DNA of 25,048 nucleotides from Tieghemiomyces parasiticus (Eukaryota > Kickxellomycota > Dimargaritomycetes > Dimargaritales > Dimargaritaceae), in the NCBI GenBank assembly GCA_027575765.1, contig JANBPT010000720.1, positions 1 to 25,048 on the forward strand. Reading direction: 5' to 3'. The notes beneath the pieces were generated by a model, which had not been told where the DNA came from, ran no database searches, and saw nothing but the letters and a program-made list of their open reading frames with translations. The translations under genes and the position numbers were made by a program. The first letter of the stretch is position 1. Every line of letters starts with the position of its first letter. Shown piece after piece: positions 10,810 to 20,619 of this stretch.

Positions 10810-12110
10810 GAGGAGATAAAGGAGAGTGGGTACTGAGCCAGCGCGGGCACTCCGGGACCTCGCTATGGTCTTTTACGTTTTTTTAGTGAATAGTAGCAAT
10901 GACCTCACAGTGGCTCTCTGACGGTCTTCGTGCCATCATGACCCGATGGTATTCTATACTCGTTTCCTACTCAACAGTTGCGGGCTTATCTATGACCTCC
11001 CGGATCCCGGTGGCTCATAGTCATCCTTCAGTTCATTCGACCCTTGCTAATCCCTATCGAAAGAAATCCAGCCCACCATGAACTTGTGGCGCCGACACCC
11101 GCTCTGTCGCTTGAAGAGATACAGATGGTCTCGACGAGCGTCAAGGTTGTCCTATGCCACAATTGAGTGCCGGAGGGAGGGGGACCCCGAGTCTTGTATA
11201 TGTCGACAGCGAACGGGATACGGGTGCTCTGTCCGGCGCTGCAGATCAATTGTAAACCAACGGTATAATCTGGGCTCAAGGTCGCCGCCGGGGGGTTGGG
11301 CAGTTAGCATTAATTATATCCTTTTGCCCACCGGTCTTATTTATAACCTCCGGCCGGACACTATCAGTAGAGGCTCAGTTGTTTAGTAACCATCCGTATT
11401 AGTGACTGTGCCGCAGAAGCGTAGACTCGCTGGTGCGTACCGTAGTTGCGATTGGCTGGTGCTCTCAAAGAGACCCCAGTTGGACCCTAGCCCAGAATAT
11501 CCCTTCTTCCCCCATTCCAGGGCCGAGCACCATAAATTGTCAGCTCAGCTTGTACGGCGGTAAAATAGGTGTACCGCCGGTATAGCATTTGGACAGACGC
11601 GTCCGCATGGTTGACCGGCCTATACCTCACAGCAGGGCCAATGCACTCATAAGTATGTGCAGAGGATAGGTCACAATACGACACACGGTAATAGACGCCC
11701 ATTGCTTTTCCCTTGCACTATCCTCGGGTGGGTGACTCAGGGCTGCATTCGAGCGACTTGTCCGCATACCTTCCTTACAATCCAGCCCATCTACCACACC
11801 ATGCCCAAGTCAACTGCATGGCGTTGGGTACGCCACCAGTAGCTTTTGATATTGTTCCCGGGAGGACCCCTAGGGCAAGCTAGGGAGTCACATCGATTAT
11901 TGCACACAGTCAGGGCTAACCCCGCTCGACCATGCGTCGCCTGTGCAGCAGCCTATTGGTTGTTGGGGATATCGAGAGTGTGGGTGAGTAGTTTTTTTTT
12001 TATGGGGGGCACACTAGTGCTGCTGTGTCCCCTTCTCATTTCTCGCCTCCCGTCCTTATAGGGGAGGTCCTTGAGGTGACCACTCAAGCTGATACCCTAA
12101 TGGTGGAACC
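10810..12110. other. gene-free gap between the NDT80-type gene and ADE2
   Basis: No convincing coding frame. It holds an 8-base stem (CGGCGGTA at 11555-11562 with TACCGCCG at 11572-11579, nine-base loop), a T10 run at 11992-12001, and a TGACTCA site at 11733-11739. Open frames up to 102 codons occur on both strands without recognisable content. Confidence 0.5.
11733..11739. promoter_or_regulatory. TGACTCA, Gcn4/AP-1-like site
   Basis: A perfect near-palindromic TGACTCA lies 665-671 bases before the ADE2 start codon. In yeast, purine genes including ADE2 respond to Gcn4 and to Bas1, which bind TGACTC-type sites. The distance is long and a single seven-base match is expected to recur by chance, so regulation of ADE2 by this site is only a suggestion. 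Confidence 0.2.
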
Positions 12111-12114
12111 TAAC

Positions 12115-12120
12115 TATAAG
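12115..12120 (+). promoter_or_regulatory. TATA-like element of ADE2
   Basis: TATAAG about 285 bases before the ADE2 ATG. The last upstream ATG (12129) is just past it, likely before the transcription start. From there to 12403 no ATG occurs and the plus strand is C/T-rich, the same arrangement seen before the other genes. The match to the TATA consensus is imperfect. Confidence 0.3.
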
Positions 12121-12375
12121 ACCCCCTGATGCCACAGCCGGCTTGGGGGTGGAATCCGTGCTACCCGCGTTTAGACTCAACGGATACTACCAGTCCTTGC
12201 AGTGTCCATTTTTCACCCTCAACCTGCCATTGCATTCTGTGACCGCTCCTTCTCGCTGTTGTTGTATTCTTCGTTTCCCGTGGCCCTCTATCATAGGCCT
12301 CCCCATTCGCGATTCGCCCACGTACTGACGCTCTCCTACTCGTGATTAATAGCCAAGACCCCCCCTGATTGTAAC

Positions 12376-12394
12376 CTCGACTTTTAGCGTCGAG
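12376..12394 (+). promoter_or_regulatory. hairpin directly before the ADE2 start codon
   Basis: CTCGAC (12376-12381) pairs with GTCGAG (12389-12394) around a seven-base loop, ending nine bases before the ATG at 12404. In the mRNA this would form a short G+C-rich stem close to the initiation site and might slow scanning or help start selection. A six-base stem can occur by chance. Confidence 0.3.
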
Positions 12395-12403
12395 CCCATC
12401 ACC

Positions 12404-14179
12404 ATGAAACAGAACGAGTCAATGGTATTGCCCCGTGTGGGTGTCCTGGGTGGTGGCCAGCTAGGCCGTATGCTGGTGGAGGCGGCTAACCGGCTCAACC
12501 TACACGTCAGCATTCTGGACCGAGGTGAGGGTGCCCCGGCCAAGCAATTGGCGGCCCACGACCAACACGTCGACGGCAACTTTCAAGACTCGGACAAGAT
12601 CCGGGAACTTGCCAGCCAGGTAGACATTCTGACCGTGGAGATCGAGCACGTAAACGTGAGCGAGCTCATTCGACTCAAGCAGGAGAATCCTAACCTGCGC
12701 ATCCACCCGTCCCCGCGGACTATCAAGATCATTCAGGACAAGTTTGAGCAGAAGCGCCACCTCAATGCCAACGGTGTGCCCCTTCCGGCGTTCCAGGAGG
12801 TCAAGTCGCCTGAGGAACTGAAGGAGGCCGGCAAACAGTTTGGCTACCCGCTCATGCTCAAGGCCAAGAAAATGGCCTACGACGGCCGTGGTAACGCCGT
12901 GGTGCGCAGCGAGGCCGACATTGCACAGGCCTGGCAGTCGCTGTGCTCCGCCACTGCTAACGCTACCGCTAGCCAGCTCTACGTCGAACAGTGGGTTCCG
13001 TTTGCCAAGGAACTCGCCGTGATGGTGGTCCGCGGCCGGGACGGCGCCGTCAAGTCCTACCCGGTAGTCGAGACGGTGCAGCGCGACAATATCTGCCACT
13101 TGGTTCTAGCCCCTGCTCAAATCGACGGAACCCTAGCCGCCCGGGCGAAGAAGATCGCCGAGACCGCCATCATCTCTTTAGACGGGGCTGGGGTGTTTGG
13201 CGTCGAGATGTTCCTGATGGAGGACGGCGGGCTGCTGCTCAACGAGATCGCGCCGCGCCCGCACAACTCAGGCCACTACACCATCGAAGCCTGTGAGACG
13301 TCCCAGTTCGAGAACCACCTGCGAGCCATCTTGGGACGACCTCTCGGCTCCACCGCCCTCAAGGTGGGTGCGGCTGGGATGGTCAACATTCTGGGGAACG
13401 GCGATGAGCGGGAAACCATGTTGCCTTGCGTCACGGCTCTCACGGTCGACGGGGCCACTATTCACGCTTACGGCAAGCACGAGTGCCGTAAGGGCCGCAA
13501 GATGGGCCACATCACCGTGGTGGGCCAGAGCATGACTCAGGTCCGTAATCGCCTGCGCCCTATCCTTGCCGCCATCAAACCCGGCGGTAACGGAACCGAC
13601 GCCGACGCCGAGGGTACCGCCACGTTCGAAGACACGGACCGTGAGCGGATCGACCAGGCCCTCAGCACGGTGTCACCGCTCGTCGGAGTGATTATGGGTT
13701 CCGACTCGGACCTGCCCACGATGAAGGCTGGAGCCAAGATCCTTGAGGACTTTGGCGTCCCGTTCGAACTCACCATTGTGAGTGCGCACCGGACACCCGA
13801 GCGGCTGTGCCAGTACGCACGGACGGCACACAAGCGGGGCCTCAAAGTCATCATCGCCGCGGCTGGTGGGGCCGCCCATCTTCCCGGGATGGTGGCTAGC
13901 ATGACCCCACTCCCAGTCATTGGTGTCCCGGTCAAGGGGTCTTCGCTCGATGGCGTCGACTCACTCTACTCCATCGTCCAGATGCCCCGCGGCGTGCCCG
14001 TCGCCACCGTCGCCATCAACAATTCGACCAACGGTGCCCTCCTGGCCGTACGTATGCTGGCGCCTTTCATTGGTGAATACGCTGAGAAGATGGTCAAGTA
14101 TCAGCACCAGATGGAGAAGGAGGTGCTCAAGAAAGCCGACAAGCTAGAGACGACTGGATGGGAAACATATGAGGCGTAA
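12404..14179 (+). CDS. ADE2: phosphoribosylaminoimidazole carboxylase (two-domain ADE2)
   Basis: Intronless, 591 residues, close to the 571 of yeast Ade2. It converts 5-aminoimidazole ribonucleotide to the 4-carboxy form in cytosolic de novo purine synthesis. Residues about 11-391 are PurK-like with an ATP-grasp fold: [11 protein letters not shown] (13-23), EIEHV (79-83), DGRGN (160-164) and [17 protein letters not shown] (280-296). A Gly/Asp/Thr-rich linker (about 392-424) leads to the PurE-like domain (425-591) with GSDSDLPTM (432-440), SAHRTP (460-465) and AGGAAHLPG (487-495). All motifs are intact, so the enzyme should be active. The first ATG is in a good context (ACC-ATG). A second Met at residue 7 would also give a full domain, so initiation there cannot be excluded. 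The stop is TAA. Confidence 0.97.
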   Translation: MKQNESMVLPRVGVLGGGQLGRMLVEAANRLNLHVSILDRGEGAPAKQLAAHDQHVDGNFQDSDKIRELASQVDILTVEIEHVNVSELIRLKQENPNLRIHPSPRTIKIIQDKFEQKRHLNANGVPLPAFQEVKSPEELKEAGKQFGYPLMLKAKKMAYDGRGNAVVRSEADIAQAWQSLCSATANATASQLYVEQWVPFAKELAVMVVRGRDGAVKSYPVVETVQRDNICHLVLAPAQIDGTLAARAKKIAETAIISLDGAGVFGVEMFLMEDGGLLLNEIAPRPHNSGHYTIEACETSQFENHLRAILGRPLGSTALKVGAAGMVNILGNGDERETMLPCVTALTVDGATIHAYGKHECRKGRKMGHITVVGQSMTQVRNRLRPILAAIKPGGNGTDADAEGTATFEDTDRERIDQALSTVSPLVGVIMGSDSDLPTMKAGAKILEDFGVPFELTIVSAHRTPERLCQYARTAHKRGLKVIIAAAGGAAHLPGMVASMTPLPVIGVPVKGSSLDGVDSLYSIVQMPRGVPVATVAINNSTNGALLAVRMLAPFIGEYAEKMVKYQHQMEKEVLKKADKLETTGWETYEA

Positions 14180-14957
14180 AGTGCTAGACCTCGTTATGCG
14201 ATCGGCCCGATATGAGCGAGGTTTTACCGATGATAACCTTAACTCTCCTCTGCTGTTAGCACCAACCTATCGTTCCATTAATAGTCACGATATTATAAAC
14301 CATTCGCTTTGGCACTTTCCTAATTCATGTCCAGTCCTATCCGCAACCTGAGCGGTTGACGGTCCCGCTCTCGGGATTTGTCATCCCCACGAGTGAAATG
14401 GGTGGTCGCGTAGCCTTTGAGGCCTTCCGCCTGAGCAGGGTAATGCCAAAGCAGGAGGAGCGAGAGTGTGGCACAAGTATCTCGAACATAGGGATGATAG
14501 GAAAGAAGCGGGCCCAAGTGCAATCGCAACAGCGTGCAAGTGGCGCACGCTAAGGTGGTACGAGGACTGTAATCCCGAACGTTCGATAGTGCGGCGGCTT
14601 ATAGAAGGGTGAATTTGCCACTTCCCAATTGTATGTCCCTTGCTCCTGCATAGGTACCGTAGCAAGCCGGGCAGCTGACCCTCCTCCTCAACACACCCTT
14701 GTCTTAAAGGAGGCATGGTGGGCCGATGCGCCACCATCGAATGCGAGTACCTCGCTTTTTACACTTGGCATTTTCGATATCAGTTGCCGTTGTTTGATAA
14801 AGCTCAGCAGATAGATCCAACGTCAGTGGCGGTAGACTTGCGCGACTTTTTCGCTTCATAGCTCCCCGTAGTATTACAGGGATTGTCTGTTTTTGCTTGC
14901 AGCGTTATCCTCCCTACAGCCCCCTGACTTCGCACCTACTCGCGCCTATTCGTCAGC
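14180..14957. other. gap between ADE2 and the tandem secreted-protein genes
   Basis: No supported gene. The first part must contain the ADE2 3' untranslated region; an A/T-rich patch near 14285-14300 (ATTATAAACC) might be used for 3' processing, but no AATAAA is present. Frames up to 118 codons show no recognisable content. Confidence 0.45.
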
Positions 14958-15864
14958 ATACAAACTCTTATTGTCTTTTACAGTGTCGTCGCCATCGCTT
15001 TCGCTATGCCCTCTCCCCAGCCCTCAACGCCCGTCTCCATTTCCCCTTCACCCATGTTGGACAATGGGCTCACGCTAAACACCCCGGGCGAAGCCTACAC
15101 AAATTAGTCGCAGTATATGCCAGGAAAGCTTTGCCCGGACCTGGCGATGCCTGACGAGCCAGAGCACTACGTGAGTTGAGAGTAATTTGCATATGGTGCA
15201 CTCGCACCATGTTCTCGGATGCAACGGTGAGCGGGGTGCCTGAAGGGTAGTTCGGCTTGGAACTCCACTATGCAGCCAACAAAAGAACCAGCTGACATCG
15301 TGCGTGCAGATATCGAAACGCACTCGCAAACTAGTTAACTATACCCGTATCAATCTGAACGGTCTCCTTTCAAACTCCTTAACGGGTATGCAGGTCTCGC
15401 CTTCTGACTACCGCGAGTCCCTTGGGCCTATCATGGCCACCTTCATAGCCGTCGAGGTAAAGCCCCAACCAGGTTATCGCCTGTCTGGTGCAGAAAGCCC
15501 ACCCACCCTTGCCGCCGACATGACCTACCTGGACGGCGAAGCCCTCCTGGACCAGGTGGGCACTGACAAGGACTTTCTCACTTGCGCCTTAGCCTGCTAC
15601 TTTGACGAAACCATAATGGTCAATCTAGCTCAGCTTCTAAAAGATGTTCGGGGTGAGAGCGTCGCAGACAAATTTCGCAAGGTCCTACCAGTCCACGACC
15701 AACAGGTTTTTGACAGCTACCTAACATATCGCGGCCACGCTCAGGTTGCCGAACAGTTTGTGTATCGCACGGTCGTGTTAACGATTACCATGACAATGGG
15801 TGTGCTGGGTGGGTTTGATAGCATTGGTGACCACTGGCGTGAAATCATCGCCGGCTTTCAGTGA
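14958..15864 (+). pseudogene. decayed tandem copy of the secreted-protein gene at 17231
   Basis: Two exons can be aligned with the downstream gene. Exon 1 (14958-15170) is 71 codons, as in the neighbour, and encodes a hydrophobic signal-like start (TLIVFYSVVAIAFA), then CPDLAMPDEPEHY, which resembles CPGFTEEPADM in the neighbour. A GTGAGT donor at 15171 and a GCAG acceptor ending at 15309 bound a 139-base phase-0 intron with a CTGAC branch-like site at 15292. Exon 2 (15310-15864) gives 184 residues and aligns without gaps over EQFVYRT...ITMTMGVLGGFDSIGDHWREII. Signs of decay: the expected start is ATA, codon 50 is TAG (15105-15107), and the protein ends about 95 residues earlier than its neighbour. 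No plausible intron removes the TAG. Alternatively a shorter product may start at ATG 15117, or an upstream exon may splice at the TTTTACAG ending at 14983, but the TAG would remain. Confidence 0.6.
15171..15309 (+). other. phase-0 intron of the first tandem copy
   Basis: GTGAGT...CTGAC...GCAG, 139 bases. The branch-like A at 15295 is 14 bases before the acceptor AG. Inside lies a hairpin with a seven-base stem, ATGGTGC (15193-15199) and GCACCAT (15204-15210), around a four-base loop. Its position matches the intron of the second copy relative to the aligned protein, which supports common descent. Confidence 0.6.
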
Positions 15865-15950
15865 CACCTGGGTGCTGACCAGAGCTAGTCGGGCTGAGGA
15901 GGCAACGCCAGCGAAAGATATGATGCCTGGCTATTTTCTAGTAGCCGGGA

Positions 15951-15956
15951 AATAAA
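15951..15956 (+). terminator. putative polyadenylation signal
   Basis: AATAAA, 87 bases after the TGA of the first tandem copy. It fits a transcript ending shortly downstream and argues that the short C-terminus is the real end of this gene copy. Confidence 0.35.
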
Positions 15957-15959
15957 GCT

Positions 15960-16980
15960 ACTGATGCTCAGGATACGGCTTGCGAGAATATTCGGGTCAT
16001 GGGATTCGGAGTCGTCCTACGCAGTCGGAGATGAACAGCTGCTCGCAGTCGGTAGAGGGATTGGTTCGATTGGAAGCTACCACTCTGTGCCGTCCTGCAT
16101 GGATGAGTTGGGTATTAATGTGAACCTCTACCGACTCAAGGGTTCGTCGCTTTGCTTGGCCATCAGTAGTCAGTTTGCCAAACCTATCGTAAAATGAGTT
16201 GGATACTTGCGGTGGTATCATTTCAGGACGAGATTCCGTTCGGGATCTTCTGCTCGAGTTGGCACAATGCAAATTTATTACAGGCCCCACTAATTAAAAT
16301 CTCTTCGCCCAGTCGGCTCGAGCGTGGAGAGATGAGGGGACAGAGCCGGGCCCACAATCGACATAGGCTTACGCTGGGAAGCCAGGCCACGGGGAACACC
16401 TTAGTTGTAAGCCCTCCCCCTCGCCGACACATCATGCGAATAATATCAAATGGAGCATTCACCTAGCCCTCTATTTTCGCTTAAAGCGCGGTTTATCCAA
16501 AGTACTGCAATATGCCTTCCCTTCTAAAAGCCCTCGCCAGTGTTTGCGTCCCGTTGGTCTCTCTAATCAACCCCCCCCCCTCAATAATTGTTATTAGCGA
16601 CGGCTGCCTCGGAAGAAGGGGTATAAAGGATCTGATAGGCTCAACGTTCAATGCGCTGCCCTCTCTTTGGCACAGTGGCGCTCTCTTCGTCAGCTGTGTC
16701 ACGAGTGGAACCCTTAGCGATCGGAGTGGACGAAAAAGAAGCCACAGGTCGTACAAGCCATTCGATCCCACCAACCGGGGGGCCGCCTTCGACCGACCGT
16801 CCCCGAATTCTTGCCAACGACGGAATCTTCGGCGCACAGCTACATTGTCCTCCCTCGACTCTCGCTTTCTTTCATTCCAGACCCTGCACTCTTTCTTCTA
16901 CCCACTACTTATTTTTTCTGCACCGCATTTCCCACCGATCCTCGGCACGGGAAGCTCAGTAGTAGTACCCCTCGGTTGAA
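15960..16980. other. spacer between the tandem copies
   Basis: Two ATG-initiated frames, 15964-16197 (77 codons) and 16512-16979 (155 codons, containing a C10 run at 16571-16580), are of chance length and match nothing I know. From about 16780 the plus strand becomes C/T-rich, as before other genes here. Confidence 0.4.
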
Positions 16981-16983
16981 CTT

Positions 16984-16990
16984 TATATAT
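16984..16990 (+). promoter_or_regulatory. TATA box of the second tandem gene
   Basis: TATATAT in the context CTTTATATATC, 241 bases before the ATG at 17231. Unlike the other leaders, the stretch that follows contains upstream ATGs (17027, 17035 and 17073), the first opening a 41-codon frame. Confidence 0.5.
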
Positions 16991-17230
16991 CAGTGAGCTT
17001 GCTCGCCTTTCTATCTACACCGTCGTATGCAAGCATGTCCAGTTTTCCGGTGTACTCTTCTAATAATATCATTATGTAGGTTATTATATTTTTTGCACAG
17101 TTCTCTTCAAGCCGCACTGCGTGCCAGTGCAGCCGAACATTACCTGCGATAGGAAGGTCACCGTCTAACCAGTATACTCACCTACCATCTTACATCTTTC
17201 CTCATTCAGACGAGATACTCTACCGTTACG

Positions 17231-18489
17231 ATGAGGAGTTGTTATATTTCCCTCCTGCTTGCCGGCTGCGCCTTGACCGTATCAGGCTGGCCACTTCATC
17301 CGGCTGACAAGCAAGCAACCCCGAGTTTCCTTAAGAAAATATATGAGCGTTGTTCTCGCATTTTCACTAGGGGTAACGAACAGCCTTTCCCGAAACCCAT
17401 GCTTGATGAGTGCCCAGGGTTCACTGAGGAGCCTGCCGACATGGTAAGTTAGGTGAAAATAACCGTGACCAAGTCAAGCAACGTCTTGGTAATTCCTGTA
17501 TTGCCTTTAGACGCTCATTACCAGACCGCCCCTGCGCTGTGGCGACCATTACTGACATTATAACAAGTGACACTGTATATTGATGGCTTAACGCTGATAA
17601 ACACCTCCAACCCTTCCACTAAATGATAACACTTCACAAACAACCAAAGTTCTACAATGGCGCCCTCAAGGCGATTATCCAGACATACCTGGCCCTAGCA
17701 GACGGTTCAGCTACTATCGAAAGCACCAATATCATAGCCAACTCGCAGTTCCGTACTTACTTTTCCCGAACCCAGCTCGCGGGTAAAGAAGGCTCGTACG
17801 ACAACCTCGTAGACTACGTGGCCATCGACGAATGGAAAACTAAGCTCGCCAACCATGACGATATTATCGCACAGCTCGATAAATCGAATTTCGAGAGTGT
17901 GCTCTACGGTACTTTCGACAGTCTGTTGCAGAATGCGGACGACGAAACAATCCCGGAATTCATTAGAGCTACCTTACCCATTGAGCAGTCCGAAAAGTAC
18001 AAGGATTATATCCCCCTACCCACGGAGAACATGGACCCCTTTCAAGAGCGCTTCATTTTTGACACCTTTATGCCCATGATCACGATCGGCCTATGTCAGA
18101 TGCACGGCTGCGACAAGATGATGGAGGTTTGGGACCGTCTAATTCGCGAATTGATTATTGGTGAAAGTGTTTCGGACCCATCCGAACATGCGCAGTGGTC
18201 GGATGAAGAGGCCTATCAGCGTAAGGCCCAGTTAGACAGGGCATGCGAGATGCTGGCACGTAATCTCTATCTGGCTGTGGTGACAGGTGGCGACGACGAT
18301 GCTAGTAGGGATTTACTGGGTAAATGGGGTAAACAATTGCAGGCCAGCCAACTTGCGTCCTTGAAGAAGTGTTTAAATTATGCCGTCGATGAGCGCACGA
18401 ACCGGTGCGAGTCGTTCGGCCTGGACACCAATCTGTTTACGATGACAAAACACCAAGGTGTGAAGCTTGCGCTGGCCAAGGGGAGGTAA
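17231..18489 (+). CDS. predicted secreted protein of unknown function (two exons)
   Basis: Exons 17231-17443 and 17650-18489 join in phase 0 to give 350 residues. The start MRSCYISLLLAGCALTVSG is a typical signal peptide with likely cleavage near residues 19-20, so secretion is expected. The mature part has eight cysteines counting from residue 41 only in part paired (C41, C61, C220, C225, C270, C312, C324 visible) and an acidic, helix-prone body. Residues about 160-240 align with the upstream copy: LP..........Y..Y, then ERFIFDT..ITIG..G.D....W..LI. The last 110 residues (about 241-350) have no counterpart there. I recognise no family, catalytic motif or membrane anchor. A TAA ends the frame. 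It may belong to a lineage-specific, effector-like or extracellular protein family; that is inference from secretion and duplication only. Confidence 0.75.
17444..17649 (+). other. phase-0 intron of the second tandem gene
   Basis: GTAAGT donor at 17444 directly after codon 71, acceptor AAAG ending at 17649, 206 bases, with CTGAT near 17594 as a possible branch site. The in-frame TAA at 17620-17622 means the acceptor must lie after it; the ATG at 17623 is therefore not taken as a start. If the intron were retained, translation would stop two codons later (GTA AGT TAG). A second acceptor-like TTTAG ends at 17510, but the exon it would open runs into a TGA. Confidence 0.7.
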
Positions 18490-18676
18490 AGGAATCGTAT
18501 CGACATGATTCCAGGTAGAATGTGATCTATATGATTATTTTTTTCCTGATCTCGGGGCCCCAAAAATCAAGCCAACTTTGATTCATCGGGGGATGGCTGC
18601 GTGTTAGAGGTAACGGTTTCGTTTGGGACTAACGGCGGGCATGTGGTAGACATGATCTCAGATCAAAAGTATTCGT

Positions 18677-18682
18677 AATAAA
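18677..18682 (+). terminator. putative polyadenylation signal
   Basis: AATAAA, 188 bases after the stop codon of the secreted-protein gene. It is a plausible 3' end signal; another AATAAA occurs near 19079. Confidence 0.3.
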
Positions 18683-18689
18683 CGGTTAG

Positions 18690-20400
18690 TAGGTAATGAT
18701 GCGTTGTTAGTGCCGACTTTCCAGTGCCCTATATATGGCGTGAGGGGCCTGATATTGAGAGTCTTGTCGGTGTATTGCTAGTGTAGAGAATGTTAGGTAG
18801 CCGTAGAGAAGCCGAGTGAAGTATAGCAGGGGCGTCGTTTGAAAAGAGGAATTGGCCAGATGGCTGTGATAAAGCACGGAAAGTTGATAAAAGGGTAATG
18901 ACTATTGTTCTGGCCGATGTACATGAATGACTGGATAAGGAGTTGGGAAGGCGTAAGGTTGGTGTCACCGCGCGCATGCGGTGTATGAGGTTGTTTTAGA
19001 CGACCGCAGCGACCCGTTAGACCTAACGGTAGTGGTCGTTTTACTCAAAGGCTTTTCGGTGACCATGAATGGTATACTAATAAAAGAAAATATTAAAACT
19101 ATTGGTTTAATGTTCATTTATTCCTTTTCGAATGACTGAGGACGTCTCATAAATATAATTGGCAACTGATTGTCTAGTATATCTAGAAACCGCCCTGCGT
19201 AGTGAAGGCCCCTGGTTTCTCTTCCTTTACGAGCCATCATAGTGTGGTTCCCATAAAGGCATCCTTGTCACTCACAAGCCTACGTCAATTTACGGTTGCC
19301 TACCATGCCTCTCCACTAGCTAAATATTGACATGTATCCCATCAACTTACGTTGCGGCTGCGTCTTTCGCCGCTGCGTATGGTGGTTATAGCGCTTCCCC
19401 TCTGTCCTACATACGTCTATTCCGTGCAAGCGCGGACATAGGCCGTCTAATGTTCCCCTACTAGCACCATTAACGCAGCTTGCACCCAGGTGATCAGACT
19501 ACATTTTCACCAGGCGTGATTGGCCGCCAACAAACCGCAACTAAAAGAGAGAGAGCATTATCTTCTGAAATTGCGCAGTGGCGCTAACATTCGAACATAG
19601 CACCACACGACATTCGGCTGCATTCAGTCTACCCTACCTCCATCTGCGACGAAAACTCGTCCGCCGACCTGGTAAGCCGAACCTCCGCCGTGATGGGCCA
19701 TACACCTAGGCGATATATTCCTGTACACCTCGGCCACCTGTTTCCCGACCCCTACTTTTACAATAGCGTGGCTGTCATAGTTTGCTGTCCACATAATAAT
19801 CTATTGTAGTACTCGTAAAGGACATAATGTTTTTAGAGTCGGGGTCCAAGTGGGCGAGGGACTTGGTTTGATATTGACGACCGATGGCTTGGATGGGCGA
19901 TTACTAGCGGATTTTATTGTAAGGTTAACACGTTCTTTCTATCTCCCAAGGTCCTGCAAATTACAACTACATCGATAAGCAACTGTTTGACAATCATACC
20001 ATTCCCCGCTGTTTGGCCTGCCCGGTAATCCTTCATAGTGCTCCTGACTATCCCTCCGGCACACACGCATTCTGCACCTACCCAAAATGAGGTACGGGTT
20101 TCCATGCGGCGTCTAAGTCTCGAGGATCTTGCTTGCAAGGGCATTCTTTATTTAACATTTTAGCTGAGCTCCGCGGTCGCCTACCTCATCACAATTTACA
20201 AGCGATTACCTCACTTTCGTGCGGGTCACGGCCCATTCAAAGGTAACCTCCGATTTCGTCACCCACCGGTTAGCATTGGCAGACTTTATAAGGGAAATAT
20301 CCCCGCCCTAAAGAAGAAAGAGGCCCCGATTGATTGGTGATAAAACAGCTCAGCCCTGCCACACTTTGCCCTTCACCATCCGTACCCCCTCCCTGTCCAC
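18690..20400. other. gene-poor stretch with structured DNA
   Basis: No supported gene. It contains paired stem-loops at 18966-19039, a TATATATGG sequence near 18731, a short GA repeat near 19546, and TTTATAAGG near 20285 that could be a TATA box for the coding relic after 20400. Open frames do not exceed about 82 codons. Confidence 0.45.
18966..19039. repeat. two adjacent stem-loops
   Basis: The first has CACCGC (18966-18971) and GCGGTG (18978-18983) around six bases. The second is nested: CCGTTAG (19014-19020) and CTAACGG (19023-19029) with a two-base loop, flanked by ACGACC (19000-19005) and GGTCGT (19034-19039), followed by TTTT. They lie about 480 bases after the secreted-protein gene. 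They could form in a transcript or as cruciforms. Confidence 0.45.
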
Positions 20401-20402
20401 AG

Positions 20403-20619
20403 AGGCTGGAGGTTGGACCACTCCGTCCTACGCGGGATCGCCCATGGCCTCACTGGCGATTACTGGGTACATCGTGCGACCGACTCTCCGCGAGACTTTG
20501 CTGAAGACAGTAGCTACCTGCTAGAGAGCATTGTCACTGTCGATACAACCCGGATCTACCGCTCCTACAGCTCATCTGCCGGCGCCAGTCGCCGCGCATG
20601 GTGTTCTAAACGTGTGTGA
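20403..20619 (+). other. possible coding exon or relic
   Basis: After a pyrimidine-rich run ending in GTCCACAG (AG at 20401-20402) a frame of about 71 codons stays open to TGA 20617-20619, with many C-ending codons. It has no ATG of its own, so it would be an internal or last exon. A 21-residue stretch (DSPRDFAEDSS...LLESIVTVD) resembles VSPSDYRESLG...IMATFIAVE in the first tandem copy, sharing SP.D and several conservative changes. The match is short, and the splice phase differs from the phase-0 introns of the tandem genes. It may be a third, eroded family member or chance. Confidence 0.25.

Noticed and set aside
11992..12001. T10 run, with C or G runs of 9-11 at 4516, 16571, 23938 and 24758
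   Set aside because: Simple homopolymers; no link to a gene except possible promoter tracts. Run lengths may be uncertain in sequencing.
12500..13935. Frames of up to 199 codons antisense to ADE2
   Set aside because: Shadows of the ADE2 codon pattern; no independent evidence.
16512..16979. 155-codon frame between the tandem copies
   Set aside because: Crosses a C10 run and ends in the C/T-rich promoter region; no motif, length within chance.
17623..17649. ATG at 17623 as start of the secreted protein
   Set aside because: It lies inside the intron; splicing from 17443 to 17650 keeps the frame, adds a signal peptide and matches the other copy's exon layout.
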